From: an uncultured Oscillospiraceae bacterium
GTDB lineage: Bacteria > Bacillota > Clostridia > Oscillospirales > Acutalibacteraceae
NCBI GenBank assembly: GCA_958451705.1
Contig: CAUDRD010000088.1
Location: forward strand, 1-6,653
Length of the DNA stretch: 6,653 nucleotides
Direction: 5' to 3'
Within the stretch, counting starts at the first letter, position 1, and the number at the start of each line of letters is the position of its first letter. The notes below the pieces were generated by a model, which was not told the origin of the DNA, ran no database searches, and saw only the letters and a list, made by a program, of their open reading frames with translations. The position numbers and the translations under genes are program-made. Positions 1 to 5,487 of the stretch are shown here, in pieces.

Positions 1-1
1 T

Positions 2-1132
2 ACAGTGGAGAAAGACGGCGGCGAGCTGACAGGAGTTTGGTGTAATTACTACGAACTTTCAATGAAAGAGAGCGGCGGTGGCACTGAGGAAGAATTCAGA
101 GAGAAAGTAAGTGAGATGTTTTCCGTTTCTAAAAAAGTTGGAGTAAATACCGTGTTTGTGCAGGTGAGACCCTTCTGTGATGCCTTTTATAAATCCGAAC
201 TTTTCCCCTGGAGCGAGTATCTCACAGGCGTTCAGGGGAAAGATCCGGGATATGATCCGCTGAAAATCATGATCGAAGAGGCGAAAAAATTAAACCTTCA
301 AATTCACGGCTGGATAAATCCCTACCGTGTTTCATATAAGACCGATATAAATGCTTTGAGCGAAAATAATCCCGCAAGAAAAATGTATGAGGAAAACTCT
401 GACAGCGTGTACATTTCGGACAGCGGCATATTTTTAAATCCTGCAAATGAAAAGGCTAAAAAGCTTGTCATTGACGGAGTTAAGGAGCTTTTAAATTATG
501 ATATTGACGGAATACATATGGATGACTACTTTTATCCCGATGGCGATGAGAAAATAGACAGAGAAGAGTATGAAAAGTATACTGGATCCGGCGGAACCCT
601 TTCTCTGGCTCAGTGGCGCAGAAATCAGGTGAGCGCTCTTGTGGGAGGCATTTATTCCCAGATAAAAAGTATTGCTCCACATGTTGTTTTCGGCATAAGC
701 CCAATGGGCGATATTGAGAAAAATTATAACAGCATCTACGCCGACCTTAAGCTTTGGTGCTCTAAGGAAGGGTATGTGGATTACATAATGCCTCAGCTCT
801 ATTACGGATTTGAAAATGATACCATGCCCTTTGAAAAAACGGCGAAGGAATGGGCAGAGCTTGTGCCACAGGGCAGCGTGGTAAAGCTTTATGCAGGATT
901 AGCTCTTTATAAATGCGGCCTCGAGGACAAATACGCCGGAGGGGAAAGCGAAAATAAGGATACGGGCCGTTATGAATGGATTAACAAGGACGATATAATC
1001 AGCAAACAAATAGGTGTGCTCAGGGAGCTTGATTATGACGGAATGGCTTTCTATTCCTATAAAAGTGTTGCCAATAGTTCGAAAGATAAGCATTTGCAGT
1101 CAGAAATAGAAAAAATAATGGGCATTTTGTAG
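2..1132 (+). CDS. Family-10-like glycosyl hydrolase (GHL10/DUF187), 5' end cut by window
   Basis: This is the catalytic part of a GHL10 (DUF187, YngK-like) TIM-barrel protein, a family thought to cleave polysaccharide or envelope glycans, usually outside the cell; the true substrate is unknown. Counting from the GTG at base 5, the family motifs come in order: GVWCNYY (10-16), VFVQVRP (50-56), HGWINPYR (101-108), DGIHMDDYFYP (168-178, with the acidic pair likely in the active site), FGISPMG (229-235), YIMPQLYYGF (260-269) and GMAFYSYKS (346-354). The barrel looks complete to the TAG stop. The frame is open to the left edge and the GTG at base 5 lies only about ten residues before the first barrel motif, so I infer that the real start, and any signal peptide or lipobox, lies outside the window. 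No T-tract terminator follows; the next gene is 141 bases downstream and has its own promoter. The family call is firm, the substrate is not. Confidence 0.88.
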   Translation, partial: TVEKDGGELTGVWCNYYELSMKESGGGTEEEFREKVSEMFSVSKKVGVNTVFVQVRPFCDAFYKSELFPWSEYLTGVQGKDPGYDPLKIMIEEAKKLNLQIHGWINPYRVSYKTDINALSENNPARKMYEENSDSVYISDSGIFLNPANEKAKKLVIDGVKELLNYDIDGIHMDDYFYPDGDEKIDREEYEKYTGSGGTLSLAQWRRNQVSALVGGIYSQIKSIAPHVVFGISPMGDIEKNYNSIYADLKLWCSKEGYVDYIMPQLYYGFENDTMPFEKTAKEWAELVPQGSVVKLYAGLALYKCGLEDKYAGGESENKDTGRYEWINKDDIISKQIGVLRELDYDGMAFYSYKSVANSSKDKHLQSEIEKIMGIL

Positions 1133-1156
1133 AAAAAAGAGGAAGAAATTTCTACA
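1128..1156. repeat. 8-bp inverted repeat at end of hydrolase gene and start of kinase promoter
   Basis: TGTAGAAA (1128-1135) and TTTCTACA (1149-1156) are perfect complements separated by a purine-rich 13-base loop. The left arm includes the hydrolase stop codon; the right arm ends just where a -35 element would lie for the promoter with its -10 at 1178. No T-run follows, so it is a poor intrinsic terminator. It could be an operator or an RNA stem. The function is inferred. Confidence 0.45.
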
Positions 1157-1183
1157 TATACGTCTGTAAAAATATGATATAAT
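1155..1183 (+). promoter_or_regulatory. Extended -10 promoter for the two-component operon
   Basis: TGATATAAT (1175-1183) is a perfect extended -10: TATAAT at 1178-1183 with TG one base upstream. At 17-base spacing the -35 position reads CATATA (1155-1160), far from TTGACA, which is typical of extended -10 promoters. The start of transcription would be near 1190, giving a leader of about 84 bases before the kinase ATG. This indicates the kinase and regulator are transcribed separately from the hydrolase, at least in part. Confidence 0.6.
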
Positions 1184-1231
1184 ACCCATAGTACTTTTTT
1201 CACAAAGATAAAAGTGGAATTGGTATCTATA

Positions 1232-1270
1232 ATGCCTATGAAAGCAGCTTGGTTTTCTGGATGGGTGTGA
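1232..1270 (+). CDS. Possible 12-codon leader peptide upstream of kinase
   Basis: ATG at 1232 opens MPMKAAWFSGWV and stops at TGA 1268-1270, three bases before the kinase ATG and in the same frame as the kinase. It lies in the predicted leader of the mRNA. Only a weak Shine-Dalgarno-like stretch (AGTGGAA, 1213-1219) precedes it. Translation could place ribosomes at the kinase start, which itself has a poor ribosome binding site. It may equally be chance, since open frames this short are common. Confidence 0.22.
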   Translation: MPMKAAWFSGWV

Positions 1271-1273
1271 TAT

Positions 1274-2806
1274 ATGAAAAACAGCAGTTTCGGTTTAAGA
1301 ACCAGAGTTTTTGTTTCAAACGCAATAATCCTATGTCTTTGTGCGTTTCTTGCTGTAGGTTTTGCAGGTTTTGCGATTTACGGCTTTATGTTTGCATATG
1401 ACAACGGCAAGATAAGCAAAAATTACGAGACGGGTTTAGGCTTTGTAACGGTTTACCAGCTTCAGATGTACGTCAATAAGATTCAGGACGATTTATTGCA
1501 GGGCGACCCTGCTGAAATGATTGACGACCCTGAAGTGAGAAGCTTTATTGACGGAATAAGCGAAAACGGCGCAAGTATTGCGATTTTTAAAAATGAAGAT
1601 TTAATATATTCACACGGTAGTTCTACTGAAAAAGAGTTTTTTAAAATCGCCGAGGAATATAGGCTTTTAACTAAAAACACATCGGAGTTCTTTACCGGAG
1701 CTAACGGCAGCACCTTGTTTAGCTGTCGGCCCATATCCGGAGGAGGATATTCGAGAATATTGTTCATTGACGAGCGTCTTAACAACTTAGTCGGTGAGAC
1801 TAACGAAGGTATGCTCAACGACCTTTTTGATTTTACTGTAAGTATACTTGTGCCTGTATCAATAGCGGCTCTTATTATTATACTTATAACAAATCTTATG
1901 CTTTCCTACGGAATGTCAAGGGATCTGGTAAATCCCATTTACCGTTTAAGCGTTGCAACAAAGCGGATAAGGGATGGAGATCTGAATTACAGTATTAACT
2001 ACCGCGGAGACAATGAAATCGGCGCTCTGTGTGAAGATTTTGATCAGATGAGGCTTCAGCTTAAAGAGTCAAAGCGTCTGCAAAAAGCTTATGAGGATAA
2101 CAGAAGGGAACTGATTGCCGGAATTTCACATGACCTTGGTTCTCCTCTTACTCTTATAAAGGGATATGTTTCAGGGCTTTTGGACGGAATTGCCGATACT
2201 CCTGAGAAAAAAGATAAATATCTTAAGACGATTCTTGACACTGCCTGTGATATGGATAAGCTTGTAGACGAGCTGTTCCTGCTTCCTAAGCTTGAAACAG
2301 ATAATTTTACCTTTGATTTTTCTGAGATAGATATTTCTGAATATTTTGACAGTAAAGTTTCTGATCTGCCAATGCTCACGGGTAACACAAATACGGAATG
2401 TGTATTTGAAAATGATTGTCCTAAAGGCGTATATGTGCTGGTGGATAAGCTGCAAATTGCGAGAGTTGTAAAAAATATAATACTTAATTCCGTTAAATAC
2501 AACACTAACAAAGAACCTAAGCTTAAAATTGCGCTTAAATATTATAAAGATTCTGTAAATCTCTTTATATCGGATAACGGTCCAGGTGTAGCGCCCGAAG
2601 ACCTTGAAAAAATATTCGATAGCTTTTACCGCACCGATAAGGCCAGAAGCAATTCTACAAAAAGCGGAAGCGGTTTAGGTCTTGCAATAGCTAAAAGAAT
2701 AATAATCGGTCATAATGGAACAATTAAGGCCCAGTTAAACGAAAGTGGCGGATTAACTATAATCATTAGTTTGCCGGTTCACAATTATATTGAGGAGGTA
2801 AATTGA
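1274..2806 (+). CDS. Membrane sensor histidine kinase (two-component system)
   Basis: This is a 510-residue HisKA-type sensor kinase that senses an external signal and passes phosphate to the response regulator encoded next. Visible parts in order: a transmembrane helix (about 13-40), an extracellular domain (about 41-184) with a PAS/Cache-like stretch around IAIFKNEDLIYSHG (102-115), a second helix (about 185-211), HAMP (about 212-264), HisKA with phospho-acceptor His286 in ISHDLGSPLT, and HATPase_c with N box NIILNSVKYN (401-410), G1 DNGPG (434-438) and G2 GSGLGL (465-470). All catalytic boxes are intact. The H box reads HDLGSP where HDLRTP is usual. An in-frame TGA at 1268-1270 rules out a longer N-terminus, so ATG 1274 is the first possible start; its ribosome site (GGATGGG, 1259-1265) is weak. 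The gene ends one base before the regulator start, so the two are translationally linked. The signal is unknown. Confidence 0.95.
   Translation: MKNSSFGLRTRVFVSNAIILCLCAFLAVGFAGFAIYGFMFAYDNGKISKNYETGLGFVTVYQLQMYVNKIQDDLLQGDPAEMIDDPEVRSFIDGISENGASIAIFKNEDLIYSHGSSTEKEFFKIAEEYRLLTKNTSEFFTGANGSTLFSCRPISGGGYSRILFIDERLNNLVGETNEGMLNDLFDFTVSILVPVSIAALIIILITNLMLSYGMSRDLVNPIYRLSVATKRIRDGDLNYSINYRGDNEIGALCEDFDQMRLQLKESKRLQKAYEDNRRELIAGISHDLGSPLTLIKGYVSGLLDGIADTPEKKDKYLKTILDTACDMDKLVDELFLLPKLETDNFTFDFSEIDISEYFDSKVSDLPMLTGNTNTECVFENDCPKGVYVLVDKLQIARVVKNIILNSVKYNTNKEPKLKIALKYYKDSVNLFISDNGPGVAPEDLEKIFDSFYRTDKARSNSTKSGSGLGLAIAKRIIIGHNGTIKAQLNESGGLTIIISLPVHNYIEEVN
2792..2800 (+). promoter_or_regulatory. Strong ribosome binding site fixing the TTG start of the regulator
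   Basis: GAGGAGGTA lies within the last codons of the kinase gene. Its GGAGG core (2794-2798) is nine bases before the TTG at 2808, and no ATG is placed as well. It supports a TTG start and coupled translation. Confidence 0.75.
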
Positions 2807-2807
2807 T

Positions 2808-3509
2808 TTGGAAAGAAAAGTACTTATTATTGAAGACGATAATGCAATTGCCGAATTAGAGCGTGATTATCTTGAAGCAAGTGATTTTTCGGTTGATATT
2901 GCTGCTGACGGAGTCAGTGGTTTGGAGGCTGCTTTAAACGTAGATTACAGTCTTGTGTTAATAGATCTTATGCTGCCAGGTATGGATGGCTTTGAAATTT
3001 GCCGAAAGCTCAGAAGCGTTAAAGATATACCGATACTTATTGTTTCCGCCAGGAAGGATGACGTTGATAAAATCAGGGCATTTGGCCTTGGCAGCGACGA
3101 TTATGTTGTAAAGCCTTTCAGCCCCTCTGAGCTTGTCGCAAGGGTAAAGGCTCATATTCTGCGGTATGAATCCCTTGTTTCCAATGATAGCCACAATAAT
3201 GAGGTGCTTAAAGTTGGAGATATACTCATTGATCACGGGGCAAGAAGAGTTACGGTAGGGGGCAAAGAGGTAGGCCTTACAAATAAGGAGTTCGATCTGC
3301 TTTATTTCTTAGCTTCAAAGCCCAATATCGTTTTCACCAAGGAAGAGCTTTTCAGCAAAATCTGGGGATATGATTCAATGGGCGAGACTTCAACAATCAC
3401 CGTCCATATAAACCGCATAAGAGATAAAATCGGCGATGTAAACGGAGACCCCAAGTATATCGAAACCGTATGGGGAACAGGTTACAGGTTTAATATTCCG
3501 CAGTCTTAA
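2808..3509 (+). CDS. OmpR/PhoB-family response regulator
   Basis: This 233-residue two-domain DNA-binding regulator is the expected partner of the kinase just upstream. The receiver domain (about 3-117) has the acidic pair Asp10/Asp11, phospho-acceptor Asp53 in LIDLMLPGMDG, Ser80 in the Thr/Ser switch position and Lys102 in VKPF. The C-terminal winged helix (about 132-230) carries LTNKEFDLL (157-165), the recognition-helix region STITVHINRIRDKIG (195-209) and the typical ending YIETVWGTGYRF (217-228). Length and all key residues are normal for the family. It starts with TTG behind a strong GGAGG site, one base after the kinase stop. The gene order kinase then regulator is the reverse of the more common one in Firmicutes. 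No clear terminator follows, so some read-through toward the lipoprotein gene is possible. DNA targets are not known; a direct repeat at 3604-3619 is a candidate. Confidence 0.96.
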   Translation: MERKVLIIEDDNAIAELERDYLEASDFSVDIAADGVSGLEAALNVDYSLVLIDLMLPGMDGFEICRKLRSVKDIPILIVSARKDDVDKIRAFGLGSDDYVVKPFSPSELVARVKAHILRYESLVSNDSHNNEVLKVGDILIDHGARRVTVGGKEVGLTNKEFDLLYFLASKPNIVFTKEELFSKIWGYDSMGETSTITVHINRIRDKIGDVNGDPKYIETVWGTGYRFNIPQS

Positions 3510-3603
3510 ATTATACCTTTAATTTCAGCTGATTAGGTCTTAAAATAGTAAAAAGTATCCAAATCAGTCATAGCTGTGGCAAATGTTCTGTTTTGGTAAA
3601 ATG
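3510..3603. other. AT-rich spacer after regulator, no clear terminator
   Basis: The first part of the 219-base gap between regulator and lipoprotein genes has only imperfect pairing: CTGATT (3529-3534) with AATCAG (3562-3567), competing with CAGCT (3526-3530) and AGCTG (3572-3576). No T-run follows directly. I see no gene or RNA motif here. Confidence 0.5.
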
Positions 3604-3619
3604 TGAACAAGATTTGAAC
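3604..3619 (+). promoter_or_regulatory. Candidate response-regulator site: TGAAC direct repeat at 11-bp spacing
   Basis: TGAAC occurs at 3604-3608 and again at 3615-3619, an 11-base period. OmpR/PhoB-type regulators bind as head-to-tail dimers to direct repeats of this period. The pair sits upstream of the AT-rich tract and 32 bases before the -35 of the lipoprotein promoter, a plausible activator position. A five-base repeat can occur by chance, and no copy was seen near the kinase promoter, so this is a hypothesis. Confidence 0.3.
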
Positions 3620-3620
3620 T

Positions 3621-3680
3621 AAAAATTTTCTTTTTTTTAATAAATTAGAGGTTGAAATTTTAATGGCGGTTTATTATACT
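3621..3680 (+). promoter_or_regulatory. Strong sigma-A promoter with UP-like tract for the lipoprotein gene
   Basis: TTGAAA (3652-3657) and TATACT (3675-3680) are separated by the ideal 17 bases; each differs from consensus by one base. Just upstream, 3621-3647 is almost pure A/T, with AAAAATTTT and a run of eight T, resembling an UP element that raises initiation. Transcription would start near 3687, leaving a leader of about 42 bases. The strength fits the biased codon use of the gene. Confidence 0.75.
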
Positions 3681-3728
3681 ATCATCTGTAGGTCATTCAG
3701 ACAAATATTATAAAAGGAGACTTTAAAA

Positions 3729-4568
3729 ATGAAAGCTTATTTCAAGAAAATAGCAGCTCTTTCCGCTGCTGCACTTCTCGTTCTTTCAATGGCTGCTTGC
3801 GGCGGAAATGACGACGAGGATACCACAGGCTCTGATGCTGCTAACTCAAACGCAGTAGTAGAGGATATGCCTGCTGATAACACAAACGCTTCTGAGGATG
3901 CTTCAGCTGCTTCTGAGGATGCATCAGCTGCTTCTGAGAACGCTTCTGAGGCTGCAAGCAACGGAGCTGACAGCAACACTCCTTCCGCTTCTACTCCTTC
4001 CGCTAACGCTACAAGCCTTTCTAAGGAAGAGGCTGTTGCTCTCTTCAATAAGGCAAGTGCAAGCGCTAAGAGCATGGCTGGTAAACGTTACACAGCTGTT
4101 AACCTTATTGAGGTTCCCGGCGGCGATATGTTAAAGGGCGTTATTTCCGGTGCTCTTCCCAGTGCTGACGAGGCTACAGCTATCAAGGGTGTTCCCAACA
4201 CAACAATGCAGGCAAGCGATTTCTCCAGCGTTACAGCAAAGAAGAGCGGTAGCAACTGGGTTATCACAATGAACCTTAAGACTGAGACTGCGCCTAACAA
4301 CGCTGCAAATGCTCGTGCTTTCGAGGAGCTTCCTCAGGATCAGATCGATGAGTGGATCAACGGCAAACTCAGCGTTAAGCCCTCTAACGGTGTTAAGTTC
4401 GTTTACAGTGGCGGCAGCATTGTAGCTACAGTTTCTGCTGACGGCAGCAAGCTTGTAAGCGCTACATACACAATGAAGGTTAACGTTTCCGTAACTAACG
4501 TTAAGGCTATGGGCATTGTTTCAATCTCTTCTGCAAAGGTTTCAGTTACTCAGACTGATAAGTTTTAA
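3729..4568 (+). CDS. Secreted lipoprotein of unknown function with Ala/Ser/Glu-rich linker
   Basis: A 279-residue protein I cannot assign to a named family. Residues 1-24 form a lipoprotein signal peptide: positive start (MKAYFKK), hydrophobic core and lipobox MAAC with Cys24 as the likely lipidated residue, so it should be anchored on the outer face of the membrane. Residues about 25-95 are an acidic, low-complexity linker rich in Ala, Ser, Glu, Asp and Asn, with tandem ASEDASA units. Residues about 96-279 form one domain with alternating Ser/Thr/Val-rich strands, which I would guess is beta-rich (LolA/LppX-like folds are a possibility, not shown). AAGGAGA (3714-3720) eight bases before the ATG supports the start. 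Codons are strongly biased (AAC far above AAT, AAG far above AAA, GCT for Ala), unlike the kinase gene, which suggests high expression. It has its own promoter and terminator. Control by the adjacent two-component system is inferred. Confidence 0.85.
   Translation: MKAYFKKIAALSAAALLVLSMAACGGNDDEDTTGSDAANSNAVVEDMPADNTNASEDASAASEDASAASENASEAASNGADSNTPSASTPSANATSLSKEEAVALFNKASASAKSMAGKRYTAVNLIEVPGGDMLKGVISGALPSADEATAIKGVPNTTMQASDFSSVTAKKSGSNWVITMNLKTETAPNNAANARAFEELPQDQIDEWINGKLSVKPSNGVKFVYSGGSIVATVSADGSKLVSATYTMKVNVSVTNVKAMGIVSISSAKVSVTQTDKF
3888..3953 (+). repeat. In-frame 21-bp tandem repeat in lipoprotein linker
   Basis: Units 3888-3908 and 3909-3929 differ at one base (GCT versus GCA for Ala) and each encodes ASEDASA. 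Two shortened 12-base units follow (3930-3941 ASEN, 3942-3953 ASEA). Such repeats extend a flexible linker and may vary in number between strains. The size and setting show coding-repeat expansion and not a CRISPR. Confidence 0.85.
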
Positions 4569-4606
4569 TTGAAAGCTTAATTGATAAAAGACCTATATTT
4601 AACATT

Positions 4607-4639
4607 AAAAGCGGTTCATCGAAAGATGAGCCGCTTTTT
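4607..4639 (+). terminator. Intrinsic terminator of the lipoprotein gene
   Basis: A 14-bp stem (4607-4620 with 4625-4638, one G-T wobble) encloses the stable GAAA tetraloop (4621-4624) and ends in a T-run (4635-4639). It begins 38 bases after the TAA. The A-run on the left arm gives some activity in the other direction too. Confidence 0.92.
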
Positions 4640-4764
4640 AATATAAAAACTTAATAATCAAAAAGTTCATTCACTTTAAGGGTAACGTCATTAAGCTGTA
4701 ATGTAGGGAGTATAAGAGATATATCAAAGCTATGCACTAACACAAAAGCAAATTTTGAGAAACA
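4640..4764. other. Spacer between two terminators, no gene seen
   Basis: These 125 bases between the terminators of converging genes are AT-rich. I see a TATAAG (4711-4716) without a good -35 partner, a short AAAGT/ACTTT pairing (4662-4677) and a GATATATC palindrome (4718-4725). None supports a gene or a defined RNA. Confidence 0.5.
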
Positions 4765-4805
4765 AAAAACCGAAGCCAGTCTAAATCAAAGCGGTTTCGG
4801 TTTTT
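4765..4805 (-). terminator. Bidirectional terminator at the end of the icd-rex operon
   Basis: AAAAACCGAAGCC (4765-4777) pairs with GGTTTCGGTTTTT (4793-4805), 13 bp with one G-T wobble and a 15-base loop. Read on the minus strand, the stem ends in a run of six T (4769-4764) about 20 bases after the rex stop; on the plus strand there are five T. It most likely ends rex transcripts and backs up the lipoprotein terminator. Confidence 0.85.
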
Positions 4806-4824
4806 GTCTGTATTAAATTCCAAT

Positions 4825-5466
4825 TTAATTATTAACAACTGAATCGACCTGATAGCTTAACGTCATAAGGCTGTCGCTCAGGTGAACGTTTTCAACGGCA
4901 ACTTTAGGATATTTTGCCGCAATGTCGCAGTGGCTGAAATTCCAAAATCCTTTTATTCCCAGCTCAATGAGCTGGTCAACGGTAGCGGCGGCTCCTTCAC
5001 TGGGAATGCACAGCACCGCAACGGTGGGATGATGCTCTCTGCAAAAGTCGTCAAGCATCTGGGTTTGACGCACCGGTATGCCTCTTACCATATTTCCCGC
5101 CATAGCTTCGTTTTTATCGAAAATTCCGATAAGGTTAAAGCCTCTCTCTTCAAAGGACATATGAGCGGCAATAGCTCTGCCGAGATTTCCGGCGCCGATA
5201 AGGATAGTTTTGAATCCGTTGCCGAGTCCGAGTATTTTTCCTATTTCGTAATGAAGCTGTTCGACATTGTAGCCGTATCCCTGCTGTCCAAAGCCGCCGA
5301 AGCAGTTGAAATCCTGGCGGATTTGAGAAGCGGTAAGCCCCATTTTATTTGAAAGTTCTCTTGAAGAAATTCGGGTTACACCCCTTTTTTTGAGCTCTCC
5401 CAAAAATCTGTAATACCGAGGTAAACGCTTTATAACAGACATTGATATGCTATCATTTTTTGCCAA
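4825..5466 (-). CDS. rex: Redox-sensing transcriptional repressor Rex
   Basis: Rex binds operators of fermentation and respiration genes and lets go when NADH rises relative to NAD+. The 213 residues match the family's usual length. The N-terminal winged helix (about 1-80) has the typical RLPRYYRFL (14-22), ISSRELSNKMGLTASQIRQD (33-52) and the Rex-specific FGGFGQQGYGYNV (56-68). The Rossmann domain begins at about 86 with the dinucleotide loop GAGNLG (91-96), and Asp117 at the end of the next strand fits NAD(H) choice. The C-terminal WNFSHCD (175-181) and the ending VHLSDSLMTLSYQV (194-207, domain-swap helix) are also typical. TTG at 5466 is preceded by AAGGA (5482-5478, 11 bases away); ATG at 5442 would drop eight residues and has no ribosome site. 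It lies 21 bases after the isocitrate dehydrogenase gene and is probably in its operon. No full Rex operator was seen in the window. Confidence 0.96.
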   Translation of the reverse strand: MAKNDSISMSVIKRLPRYYRFLGELKKRGVTRISSRELSNKMGLTASQIRQDFNCFGGFGQQGYGYNVEQLHYEIGKILGLGNGFKTILIGAGNLGRAIAAHMSFEERGFNLIGIFDKNEAMAGNMVRGIPVRQTQMLDDFCREHHPTVAVLCIPSEGAAATVDQLIELGIKGFWNFSHCDIAAKYPKVAVENVHLSDSLMTLSYQVDSVVNN

Positions 5467-5487
5467 AACAATTCACATCCTTAATTA

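Noticed and set aside
1199..1205. TTCACAA as a Rex operator half-site near the kinase promoter
   Set aside because: The bases where the other half-site should lie (1186-1192) do not resemble TTGTGAA, so no palindrome exists.
3621..3638. AAAAATTTT plus T-run as the terminator of the regulator gene
   Set aside because: There is no GC-containing stem before the T-run; it fits better as an AT-rich tract upstream of the -35.
3888..3953. Tandem repeats as a CRISPR array
   Set aside because: Units are contiguous without unique spacers and encode an in-frame protein linker.
3737..4075. Ala-rich open frame on the minus strand within the lipoprotein gene
   Set aside because: It mirrors the GCT/TCT-rich codons of the linker and lacks a ribosome site; the plus-strand gene has signal peptide, promoter and terminator.
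4882..5352. Long open frame on the plus strand opposite rex
   Set aside because: Rex is unmistakable on the minus strand; this frame has no ribosome site and no recognisable protein features, so it is a shadow.
5440..5442. ATG as the rex start
   Set aside because: It lacks a well-spaced ribosome site and would lose the first eight residues; TTG at 5466 has AAGGA upstream.
5464..5477. TGTGAATTGTTTTG just before rex as an autoregulatory Rex site
   Set aside because: Only one half resembles the operator and the partner half is absent; it also lies inside the probable operon.
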